A DNA stretch of 64,000 bases, from NCBI GenBank assembly GCA_009363875.1, contig CM018691.1:39689253-39753252 (forward strand), read 5' to 3'. Below the pieces are notes generated by a model. That model was not told the DNA's origin. It searched no databases and saw only the letters and a list, made by a program, of their open reading frames with translations. Position 1 is the first letter of the stretch; each line of letters starts with the position of its first letter. Both the position numbers and the translations under genes were made by a program. Of the stretch, positions 1 through 11,104 are shown one piece after another. This DNA is from Mikania micrantha (taxonomy: Eukaryota; Streptophyta; Magnoliopsida; Asterales; Asteraceae).

Positions 1-2074
1 GCATAGTGGTGATGTCTCAGAGATGAGGTGTGACTTACTTGAACCGATATCACAGCACACAGATTCACTTAAAATAAATATAGTACAAAGGTTTCGTCAA
101 TACAGTAATATAACAACTTAGTTTATTACACAATATATTACAATAGGGTTCAACTATGTGAAGTGCATCCTCACTGTGGCGTCACCGTTGTCCAGCAAAA
201 AAGTTAAGTTTGAAACGTCAGCACAAAGCTGGTGAGTTCGACAGTTCAGTTAGAACAATACGATATGATAAGTAATGTTCACAAAAAGTTCAGTTCTGGA
301 TAACCATGGGACCCGTATCTAGTTCCTTTCGGACAGTTGTTTGTTCTCGAAGATACTACCCGTCGGTAAATATCTTATTGCCTCATTATCTTAATGTCTA
401 TCACTAACATTAAGAAGTTGTTATGGAAACAGGTACCAAACATCCACACAAGGGGAGGAGCAACCCTCCCAGCGAATGGGTTGTCAGCCAATAGTACTAT
501 CAATGATTCTTGTTCGGCCCCACATGGGTTCACTAGATACAGTTCACGAATGAGGACTTTTGATACTGTGATAGTTGTTACTAACGGCAAAATCCCATGA
601 AATCACACAAAAGTCACATGAAATCACACAGATATCAGTGATGCATATCATATGTTCAGAAAACAGTTTGCAGAGTTACCCCGATGTTTATAAAACAATA
701 AAGAGAAAAGGGGTTGTACGAAACTCACCTGATGTCTCAAATAGTGGAAACACACGCAACTGGTGCTATTGATAAGATTATGCATTAGTTTATGTTTGAT
801 ATGTTATTTATGTTTTATCTTGCTGATTAAATCCTTTTGAACGTCCAATGTCAAAGACATTGTCTTAACAGTCATCAACACGATGTTTAGTATTTAATTA
901 CGTATCTTAATGTAATATAACACAATGTATGATAATGTAGGAACCCATACTGATTCAGGTTCCTAATACTAAGTTGATGACTCACTTGATTAATCAGTAT
1001 AATCTCAGATTAACCAAATAGTTAATGTTGTTGATTATAATGCTAAAGTAGTCTCTAAAAAGTTTAATGGCTTAGGAATAATTAATCCTTGTTATTGATT
1101 ACCCAAATATCATGGAATATCACAATGTAGTATTAGAATAGGTTTAATAACCATGTTTAACATACTAATCTGACTGTTATCAGAAACATCAGATAATCGT
1201 TCCAATGAGTATGTTAATAATTGTGATTAGTTTAAAACACTCAACTTTCACGTTGCATGTCAAAGATTAATCAAACTAATCACATACATAGTCACAACCA
1301 AATGATTTAAACCATTATAACCATTGTTATGATTCCATGCAAACCGGGCATTACAACGGCTCAAAACAAGGATTTACCCGTTAACAGTTCGAGTTTGTCA
1401 CTCAAAATCAATCCTAACCATCATCTAGGCAATAATCAACAACCCTAACTATATCATGACGTTCAAAATAAAGATTTAATCACTAAAAATTAAACCAGAA
1501 GGTTTAGAATGAACCATTACCTAATCTGACGGATTTCCATGGATGAAATGATGATCAGAACTCGTTTTAACTCCTCTGGATGCGATCTAGATGATCAAAA
1601 GGCTTTGGAATTGAGATTTGAAGGTTTAGAATATGGTTTTTGCGTTTGGAAGGCTGGAACCGTCGAGGATAAGCAAGAATTGAGATAAGAATGAGAAAAA
1701 TTGATATTTATGCAAGTTGTCCGACAATTTGACCCCAGGCGCATCGCCTGACGCCCTGCACCCAACCTAGGCGTACCGCGCGCGCCTACCCGGCCTTCCA
1801 GAAGCTTTCGACACCCGCGCGCATCGCCTAGGTCGATCACCTGACCTGGGGCGTACCGCCTCAGGGTAATTTCGCCCGTTTTTCGACGTAAACTTCATTT
1901 AGCGATTCCGGACAATCCGTACCTCCGTTTCGCGCACCGTTTTCACCCACGTTCATCTTTTTCCGCATACTATCATCCCATATTAATTTCGGCGACCAAT
2001 TCAACGCGGATTTTAAACACGATCAAATGTGCTCAATTCACTGTTGACGTAATTCTTCGTACACGACTATCACA
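1..2074 (-). repeat. 3' LTR of element A (cut by the window start)
   Basis: Position 1 aligns with 8743 of the right-hand LTR and near-identity runs to 2074, where the plus strand reads CTATCACA (minus-strand LTR start TGTGATAG). The GC-rich U3 block at about 1735-1865 holds short near-palindromes such as GGCGTACCGC. Short ORFs in both copies of this LTR (for example 375-600) are chance ORFs in LTR sequence. Confidence 0.93.
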
Positions 2075-2090
2075 GTCTCATCCTGTTAGA
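2075..2090 (-). other. Polypurine tract of element A
   Basis: On the minus strand the bases just before the 3' LTR read AACAGGATGAGAC, a purine-rich run directly abutting TGTGATAG. This is where plus-strand DNA synthesis primes in LTR elements. The same position in elements B and C carries ACAGGTGGAGAC and AACAAGGGGAGAC. Confidence 0.7.
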
Positions 2091-2137
2091 GAAATTTCGT
2101 CCCGAAATTTAGGGAAGACTTACTTGATAACAATTGA

Positions 2138-5100
2138 TCATGTGAATAGGTGTGGGTATTTCTGTTTCATCTGATCTTCACGTTCCCACGTATATTCAGG
2201 TCCACGCTTTGAGTTCCATCGAATTTTAACAATAGGTATGCGACTACGTTTCAGTACTTTCACCTCTCGATCCATCACTTCAACCGGTTCTTCTCGGAAT
2301 TTCAGTTTCTCATCAATTTGGATTTTCTTCAGAGGTACAATCAGTGTTTCATCGGCTAAACATTTCTTCAAATTTGATACATGGAAGACATCATGAACGT
2401 TACCAAGTTCAGAAGGTAATTCAAGTCTGTAGGCCACTGATCCGATTCGCTCAAGAATTTTGAATGGTCCTACAAATCTTGGTGAAAGTTTACCTCTCTT
2501 TCCAAATCTAAAGATACCCTTCCATGGTGAAACTTTCAACATTACTAAATCACCGATTTGAAATTCCAAGGGTCTACGACGATTATCAGCATAACTCTTT
2601 TTTCGATCACGAGCAGCTTTAATTCGTTCTTGAATCAGTGCTATCTTATCAGTTGTTTCTTGAATAAGTTCTGGGCCTATGATTCGATTTTCACCTACCT
2701 CTGACCAACAGACAGGTGATCTACACTTGCGTCCATAGAGTGCTTCAAATGGAGCGCATTTAATACTGGTATGATTGCTGTTGTTATATGAGAATTCAAC
2801 AAGTGGAAGATGAAGATCCCAGCTACCATCAAAATCAATTACACAGCTTCTCAACATGTCTTCCAAAGTTTGATTAGTTCGTTCGGTTTGCCCATCAGTT
2901 TGTGGATGATAAGCTGTGCTCATATTGATTTGTGTGCCCAGAGCATTTTGAAGAGTTTGCCAAAATCGTGATGTGAATCGACTATCTCTATCCGAAATTA
3001 TAGAGATGGGTACTCCATGTCGAGAGACAATCTCTTTGACATAGAGTTTAGCAAGTCGATCCATGGAATAATCCTCTCGGATGGGTATGAAATGTGCAGA
3101 TTTAGTAAGGCGATCAACGATAACCCATATAGAGTCATGATTATGCGATGTTCTGGGTAGTTTAGTGATAAAATACATAGAGATCTGATCCCATTTCCAC
3201 ATGGGAATCTCCGGTTGTTGTAATAACCCAGAAGGACGTTGATGTTCAGACTTAACTTTTAAACACGTTAAACATCGACCCACGTATTCTGCAATGTGTT
3301 TCTTCATTCCAGGCCACCAGTAAAAGTCTTTAAGGTCTTTATACATTTTATTAGCACCTGGATGAATAGAATACCTGGACTTGTGCGCCTCATCCAAGAT
3401 GATTGTTCTGGAGTTACCGAATAGAGGAACCCACATTCGGTCCTTGAAATACAACACTCCATCAGTCTTGACATCAAGTTTCTTGTCTAATCCCCTCAAT
3501 CCCTCAGCAGAATAGTTTGTTACTTGTAAAGCTTGTTGTTGAGCTTCTTTAATCTGAGAAATTAGACTAGTTTGAACAATCATCCATAGCGCTTTTACAC
3601 GTAAAGGTCTGACTCGTTCCTTGCGACTCAAGGCATCGGCTACGACATTCGCTTTCCCTGGATGGTAATGGATTTCACAGTCATAGTCGTTCAACAGTTC
3701 CACCCATCGCCTTTGCCGCATGTTCAACATTTTCTGATCTAGAATGTGTTGAAGACTTTTGTGATCTGTGTATATGATACACTTTGTTCCATACAAATAA
3801 TGTCTCCAAATTTTGAGTGCAAACACCACTGCACCAAGTTCTAGATCATGAGTGGTATAATTCTTCTCATGTACTTTCAACTGTCGAGAAACGTAAGCAA
3901 TCACATTATCGTTCTGCATTAAAACACACCCCAGACCTTGGCGAGAAGCATCACAGTATACTGTGAAATTATCGATACCTTCCGGTAATGCCAAGATAGG
4001 TGCATTGCAGAGTTTATGTTTCAACAGTTGAAATGCCTCCTCCTGTTGAGAACCCCATATAAACGGTTGGTTTTTCTGCGTCAATGTAGTTAGTGGCAGG
4101 GCTATCTTTGAAAAGTTCTTGATGAATCGACGGTAATAACCTGCCAGCCCTAAGAATTGACGTATTTCAGTTGGGGTTCGCGGTGTTTCCCATTGTTCTA
4201 CAGCTTTAATCTTACTGGGATCCACCTGAATTCCATCTCGATTCACTATATGCCCAAGAAATTGCACTTCTCGTAACCAGAACTCACACTTGGAGAACTT
4301 GGCGTATAATTTTTCACGTGCCAAAAGTTCTAAGATCAGTTTCAAGTGTTGAGCATGTTCTTGTTGGCTTCGAGAATAAATGAGAATGTCATCAATAAAT
4401 ACAATCACAAACTTATCCAAATAAGGCCTACATACCCGATTCATCAGATCCATGAAAACTGCGGGTGCATTTGTTAATCCAAACGGCATTACTAGGAATT
4501 CATAATGCCCGTACCGAGTTCGGAAAGCAGTTTTAGGAACATCATCTTCGTGCACTCGTAACTGATGATATCCGGATCTCAAATCAATTTTTGAAAAATA
4601 GGTAGCGCCTTGAAGTTGATCAAACAGATCATCTATATACGTGGTAATGGATAACGGTTTTTGATTGTTAATTTATTGAGCTCCCGGTAGTCAATACACA
4701 TCCTGAATGAACCGTCCTTCTTTTTCACAAAAAGAATTGGTGCTCCCCAGGGTGAGAACTAGGTCTAATAAAACCCTTGTCTAACAGTTCTTGCAATTGA
4801 CCTAAAAGCTCTTGCATCTCTGAGGGTGCTAAACGATAAGGAGCTTTAGCCACAGGTGCTGCACCTGGAATTAGATCAATTCGAAATTCAACTTGCCTCA
4901 CCGGGGGTAATCCTGATATATCATCAGGAAAGACTTCAGGAAAATCCTTGACTTCTGGAATATCTTCGATACATTTTTGTGAAGAGCTGTTATTGATCAC
5001 ATATGCTAGAAAGGCCAAACACCCTTTCCGTAAGCATTTCTGCGTTTGCATACAAGAAATGATACCCAGTTTTCTACCAGCTTGTTCACCTTGAACTAAC

Positions 5101-6842
5101 AGTGTGTTACCATCAGGTAAAGGAATACGAATCACCTTATTCTGACATATTACTTCAGCTTGGTTATCAGACAGCCAGTGCATACCGACCACAACATCAA
5201 AACTCCTAAGCTCAATAGGAAGTAAATCAATATCGAAAAGATGATCATTCAAATTCAAGGAACATCCTTGAATGACACTATTAGTTTTGATTAACTTGCC
5301 ATTAGCAAGTTCAATAACGTAGGGAGTTTCTAGTTCTACCGCAGGCAATGAAAGTAATAATGCAAATTCAGGAGAGATAAAACTCTTATCTCCCCCCGTA
5401 TCAAAGAGAACTGATGCATATAGGTTATTGAGTAAGAACGTACCAGTAACAATGTTAGCATCATGTCTCGCCTCGGTAGCACCAATCTGGAAAGCTCTCC
5501 CTCTAGCCTCATTCCCCGGATTGGTGTTGTTATTGTTTGGACAATTTCTGATCAAGTGATCGGGACTCCCACACTTGTAACACGACCTGTTTGTTTGAGT
5601 GGTTTGTTGTGGTGCTTGATTTGGTTGGCAAGCAGGTAAGTTGCTATACTTGGTGTAGTGCCCAACTCTATTACAGTTGGCACAAGTAGGACACTGTCCA
5701 GTATGATGAAATGAACACCGAGTACATTTAGGCGACTGCCCAATATAAGTTTTCTTCTCAGTATTAACAGCACCGTAGTTTTTCACAGTTTGTTTGCTCT
5801 GGTTGATCTCAGCCGGAGCTCTCGCCTTAGATTTGCCAAACCACTTTCGTTTGGTACCTTTAGAAACATTTGAGGTACCGACATCACTACGGCCCACGGC
5901 CGTCTGAATTTTTGTTACCAACATACCACTCCTTACCGCCTCATCGGTAAGCTTAGTGGTCAACAGAATTGCACGTTTAAGGGTTGTGGGTTCCGCTGCA
6001 GTTACCATTCCCCGAATCTGGGGAACCAAGCCCTTGATATACTTCTCGATCAATGCTGCTTCAGTAGGAAACATATCGGGAAGTAAACATGTAAGTTCAT
6101 GAAAACGATGAGTATACGCTAAACAGTCAACCCCAATCATCGAGTGATTCCAGAATTCCTCCTGGAGCTTTTGAATCTCAGTGAGTGGGCAGTACTCTGA
6201 TCTAATCAGAGTTTTAAACTCATTCCAGCCCATTGAGTCGACTGTAGCTGAGCCCAACGTTTTTGCCTGAGTATTCCACCAGGTTAAAGCTGATTCTTTA
6301 AAAGAACAGGCAGCATAAGAGACTTTATGCTCCTCTAAACACTGGCTGATTTTCAGTTTTGTTTCCATTTCCTCGATCCACCTTAGCAATCCAGCCGCTC
6401 CCTCTTTACCAGTGAAAGTTGGAGGGTTACAGGAATCGAAATACTTATAAGTGCATCCCTGTCGTGGTGGATCAGGAACAGTTGTAGTTGTACCAGTGGT
6501 ATGATGAGTTTCGGCATGACCACCGGTAGCATTGTGTTCTGTGTGAGTATGATCCCCACCAGAACCCGAAGCGATATGAGGTTGATGTGGTATCAAAACA
6601 CCACAAGCCGATAGCTGTTCACGCACAATCCGTGCTATCATTGCTTCGTTTGATTCAGATCCACCTGCACCAGCAGGTGGAACAGGGTTTGCTCCCGGGT
6701 TCACAGGTGGATCAGTACTTGTTTCCAGATTAACTTGTGGATCTGGATTTGATTCAGTATTTACTGGTGGAACTTGATTTGACTCCGGGTTAGTCAAGTT
6801 CTTCATAGATCTCTTGGTCGGTCGACCTCATTTTGGAGCCAT
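2138..6842 (-). pseudogene. gag-pol polyprotein of element A, disrupted
   Basis: A Ty3/gypsy polyprotein read from the ATG at 6842-6840 (MAPK) to the stop at 2138. Order: capsid-like gag, zinc knuckle, aspartic protease (DTGG at about 5390-5400), reverse transcriptase (FIDD, residues 62-65 of the 814-codon downstream frame), RNase H (YCDAS, TDHKS, ADALSR), integrase HHCC zinc region, DDE core, and a chromodomain-like tail. Breaks: a TGA as codon 5 (6830-6828; element B has CGA there); loss of one T near 4756 in early RT; a 2-bp gain near 4635-4640 that also puts a TAG in the gag frame. Residue damage: the first zinc knuckle ends in Ser instead of Cys, and the first integrase catalytic Asp is Tyr (codon 3175-3173). 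Translation could at best begin at the Met at 6806. Not expected to make a working polyprotein. Confidence 0.9.
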
Positions 6843-7150
6843 TTTTCTGCTCACATGCAGACAACTCAGATCAGTTCAAGAACATTAGATATATATAACC
6901 CGTTAAATCACATAAATTCAATCATGTTTAGTTATACTGAAACTTTATGAAATTGAAAATGTGATTATAATAGATACAGTATAACTACCTGGCACAGTCC
7001 AGATAGATGATCAATACACAGTGATCATATGAATTTTTGTAGTTATACTTAGTCCTAATAATTCAAAAACATGTCAACATATTTCACAACTCACAGCATT
7101 GTGACATCAATACGTTAATATTTACATGTTTTTGATATAAGATCACTTAG

Positions 7151-7299
7151 GACTTGAAGCGTTGCCACACAGAACTTTGATATGTTGTCACACAGACAAT
7201 TAAAATGTTGCCACACAGGACTTTGTTATGTTGCCACGCAGGACTTTGTTATGTTGCCACACAGGACTTTGTTATGTTGCCACACAGGACTTTGTTATA
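7151..7299 (-). repeat. Short minisatellite in the leader of element A, about 6 units of 23-24 bp
   Basis: Repeats of the unit TGCCACACAGGACTTTGTTA, with variants (CACAGACAAT, CACGCAGG), lie between the extra ORF and gag. Element B carries the same unit about 33 times at the same relative position, so this is the contracted or unexpanded form. Confidence 0.9.
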
Positions 7300-7533
7300 G
7301 TTTGATATCCACATACATTACACATCAACTACAACACAATATGATCCAAACGAACATCACCAGATAAACTTTTATACAATCAAAAAGTTTTTGTACAACC
7401 ACTACTAGCAAACCGAACATTACTACTATTACCGGGAATCTATCTCACAATCAAAAGTTTCCCTATGCATCACTTACTAGCATCCTATCCGTCTATACAT
7501 ATAATAACCCAAAAGAAAACCGCCTCATCATAC

Positions 7534-8331
7534 TTATCGTAGAAAATACGATAAACAAGAAAACAACATGGCTACAGCTGCCATAAACACTCCCACCACT
7601 AACATCCTGGTCTCAAAACTGGCCATCCCAAGCCAAACCACGAACTCTCTCACCCTTTCTACTCCCGCACTCCACACCGCAATCTGCTGCCAGAATGTAA
7701 CAACAAGCCTCTACACCCAGGTCCTCTGCAGTCGCTCCTCCATCGTTGCTCTCCACGCCTGAGTATTAGCACCTAAAACATTCACCTGCTCCATAAGGGT
7801 CAGGTGAGAGGTGAGAATATCCAGAACGGTAGTGCGGGTATCCTCCAGAAGTGTATGGTGCTGAGATACATCATGTCTCAAAGCCTGTAGATCCTGAGAG
7901 ATCTGCTGCACTTGCGCCCGCAACTCGGCTTGGTGGGAGGATTCTCCCACCTCGTGAACAGCCTGTGGCTCATCCCGTGGAGCCATCTGATGTCGCGGAG
8001 GCAATCCTGTGGTTTTGCGGGCTTGACCCCGCATACGCCGCAACCCGTCCCGAGCGGGTACTCTAGGAGGTGAAACATCCTGCCTCCAATCAGCAACTGG
8101 ATCAGCCGGAGGTGAGTGAGGAGGAATAGGTACGATAGGGGGTGCTGGTGGTGGTGGCGGCACCGGTACTGGCTCAGGTAGTGGTGGTATAGGAGGCACT
8201 GCAGATGCGTGTGATGCTAATGATACAGCCTCCGAAGGATCTGAGTCAGATCCGGAACTGGAACTGGGAGTATCGTCCACCATGACATATGGAAACCTCT
8301 GATATATATACCTCTCTCCTTGATCTGCCAT
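7534..8331 (-). pseudogene. Extra pre-gag ORF of element A (proline-rich, coiled coil, C-terminal hydrophobic tail)
   Basis: Starts at ATG 8331 (MADQGERYIY), 330 bp downstream of the primer site on the minus strand and in the sense orientation. It is open for 206 codons to a TAG at 7713-7711 and, in the same frame, for 58 more codons to TAA at 7534. Visible parts: acidic Ser-rich stretch (residues 22-33), Pro-rich stretch (46-76), basic stretch (88-113), heptad-like region (about 130-205), and a hydrophobic segment at the extreme C-terminus (about 243-264). No gag, env or protease motif is recognisable. Element B has CAG (Gln) where A has TAG, so the stop is probably a C-to-T change. The product would look like a tail-anchored coiled-coil membrane protein; its function is unknown. 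Confidence 0.75.
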
Positions 8332-8661
8332 CGCAGTATAAACAGAATTCTCAGATCAGTACCATGAAATAAATATTGAATAAAATATTCAACATTACAT
8401 GATATGAGACGTCTCCCTATCCTAACACAACTATTCGTTCTCTGTTATTAGTGTTCTGCTTGAATTAAATCAAACTAGAATGCACACGTGTTACGAATTT
8501 CAGTTATGCTGGCCACTCATAACTGAGATTCGTACCACCTGATTACCCTGGCTTAATTCAAAACAAGTTTTGTTCGTTAAACATGTTCGGTGCTCTCTGT
8601 GTCACTATACGAGCCTATGGTTATAATCTAGGTCTCTAAGTCAACCTAATTCTATAACCTG

Positions 8662-8675
8662 TGGCTCTGATACCA
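8662..8675 (-). other. Primer binding site, initiator-Met tRNA (element A)
   Basis: The minus strand reads TGGTATCAGAGCCA three bases after the 5' LTR, complementary to the 3' end of plant initiator-Met tRNA. This fixes the element's orientation and the LTR edge at 8679. Confidence 0.9.
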
Positions 8676-8678
8676 CCC

Positions 8679-10815
8679 TGTCACACCCCCACCTCTCGTC
8701 ACCTGAGATGATGTCATATGTTTCATTCTATTGGTTGCGGAAGCATAGTGGTGATGTCTCAGAGATGAGGTGTGACTTACTTGAACCGATATCACAGCAC
8801 ACAGATTCACTTAAAATAAATATAGTACAAAGGTTTCGTCAATACAGTAATATAACAACTTAGTTTATTACACAATATATTACAATAGGGTTCAACTATG
8901 TGAAGTGCATCCTCACTGTGGCGTCACCGTTGTCCAGCAAAAAAGTTAAGTTTGAAACGTCAGCACAAAGCTGGTGAGTTCGACAGTTCAGTTAGAACAA
9001 TACGATATGATAAGTAATGTTCACAAAAAGTTCAGTTCTGGATAACCATGGGACCCGTATCTAGTTCCTTTCGGACAGTTGTTTGTTCTCGAAGATACTA
9101 CCCGTCGGTAAATATCTTATTGCCTCATTATCTTAATGTCTATCACTAACATTAAGAAGTTGTTATGGAAACAGGTACCAAACATCCACACAAGGGGAGG
9201 AGCAACCCTCCCAGCGAATGGGTTGTCAGCCAATAGTACTATCAATGATTCTTGTTCGGCCCCACATGGGTTCACTAGATACAGTTCACGAATGAGGACT
9301 TTTGATACTGTGATAGTTGTTACTAACGGCAAAATCCCATGAAATCACACAAAAGTCACATGAAATCACACAGATATCAGTGATGCATATCATATGTTCA
9401 GAAAACAGTTTGCAGAGTTACCCCGATGTTTATAAAACAATAAAGAGAAAAGGGGTTGTACGAAACTCACCTGATGTCTCAAATAGTGGAAACACACGCA
9501 ACTGGTGCTATTGATAAGATTCTGCATTAGTTTATGTTTGATATGTTATTTATGTTTTATCTTGCTGATTAAATCCTTTTGAACGTCCAATGTCAAAGAC
9601 ATTGTCTTAACAGTCATCAACACGATGTTTAGTATTTAATTACGTATCTTAATGTAATATCACACAATGTATGATAATGTAGGAACCCATACTGATTCAG
9701 GTTCCTAATACTAAGTTGATGACTCACTTGATTAATCAGTATAATCTCAGATTAACCAAATAGTTAATGTTGTTGATTATAATGCTAAAGTAGTCTCTAA
9801 AAAGTTTAATGGCTTAGGAATGATTAATCCTTGTTATTGATTACCCAAATATCATGGAATATCACAATGTAGTATTAGAATAGGTTTAATAACCATGTTT
9901 AACATACTAATCTGACTGTTATCAGAAACATCAGATAATCGTTCCAATGAGTATGTTAATAATTGTGATTAGTTTAAAACACTCAACTTTCACGTTGCAT
10001 GTCAAAGATTAATCAAACTAATCACATACATAGTCACAACCAAATGATTTAAACCATTATAACCATTGTTATGATTCCATGCAAACCGGGCATTACAACG
10101 GCTCAAAACAAGGATTTACCCGTTAACAGTTCGAGTTTGTCACTCAAAATCAATCCTAACCATCATCTAGGCAATAATCAACAACCCTAACTATATCATG
10201 ACGTTCAAAATAAAGATTTAATCACTAAAAATTAAACCAGAAGGTTTAGAATGAACCATTACCTAATCTGACGGATTTCCGTGGATGAAATGATGATCAG
10301 AACTCGTTTTAACTCCTCTGGATGCGATCTAGATGATCAAAAGGCTTTGGAATTGAGATTTGAAGGTTTAGAATATGGTTTTTGCGTTTGGAAGGCTGGA
10401 ACCGTCGAGGATAAGCAAGAATTGAGATAAGAATGAGAAAAATTGATATTTATGCAAGTTGTCCGACAATTTGACCCAGGCGCATCGCCTGACGCCCTGC
10501 ACCCAACCTAGGCGTACCGCGCGCGCCTACCCGGCCTTCCAGAAGCTTTCGACACCCGCGCGCATCGCCTAGGTCGATCACCTGACCTGGGGCGTACCGC
10601 CTCAGGGTAATTTCGCCCGTTTTTCGACGTAAACTTCATTTCGCGATTCCGGACAATCCGTACCTCCGTTTCGCGCACCGTTTTCACCCACGTTCATCTT
10701 TTTCCGCATACTATCATCCCATATTAATTTCGGCGACCAATTCAACGCGGATTTTAAACACGATCAAATGTGCTCAATTCACTGTTGACGTAATTCTTCG
10801 TACACGACTATCACA
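8679..10815 (-). repeat. 5' LTR of element A, shared with a second internal fragment
   Basis: 2,137 bp, plus-strand ends TGTCACACCC and CTATCACA (minus-strand TGTGATAG...GTGTGACA). A GC-rich U3 cluster at about 10470-10610 is followed on the minus strand by a TATA-like GCATAAATATC at about 10445-10455. It serves as 5' LTR for element A on its left and as 3' LTR for the stub on its right. Confidence 0.92.
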
Positions 10816-11104
10816 GTCTCATCCTGTTAGAGAAATTTCGTCCCGAAATTTAGGGAAGACTTACTTGATAACAATTGATCATGTGAATAGGTGTGGGTAT
10901 TTCTGTTTCATCTGATCTTCACGTTCCCACGTATATTCAGGTCCACGCTTTGAGTTCCATCGAATTTTAACAATAGGTATGCGACTACGTTTCAGTACTT
11001 TCACCTCTCGATCCATCACTTCAACCGGTTCTTCTTGGAATTGCAGTTTCTCTTCAATTTGGATTTCCTTCAGAGGTACAATCAGTGTTTCATCGGCTAA
11101 ACAT
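10816..11104 (-). mobile_element. Truncated internal end of a second chromovirus copy
   Basis: 289 bp that repeat 2075-2363 (polypurine tract plus the last codons of the integrase/chromodomain region) with about four substitutions, then stop abruptly after the shared string GGCTAAACAT. Beyond 11104 the sequence is unrelated. The similarity to element A's own end is lower than the similarity between its two LTRs, so the stub comes from a different copy. Confidence 0.9.

Larger units (their letters stand above)
1..10815 (-). mobile_element. Ty3/gypsy chromovirus (Tekay/Del-like), element A
   Basis: A nearly full-length LTR retrotransposon read on the minus strand: 5' LTR at 8679-10815, initiator-Met primer site, an extra ORF, a minisatellite, gag-pol, then the 3' LTR at 1-2074, which lacks its last 64 bp because the window starts inside it. 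Clade assignment rests on the gypsy order PR-RT-RH-INT and a C-terminal chromodomain-like segment ending near KYPHLF, as in Tekay/Del chromoviruses. The two LTRs differ by about five substitutions and one 1-bp indel over about 2,073 bp, so insertion looks recent, yet gag-pol is broken. The flank beyond 10815 is not host DNA but another piece of the same family, so no target duplication can be tested. Confidence 0.92.

Noticed and set aside
375..772. Short ORFs in the LTRs of element A, identical at 9117-9514
   Set aside because: Both strands open in LTR DNA, no coding signal, no similarity to known proteins.
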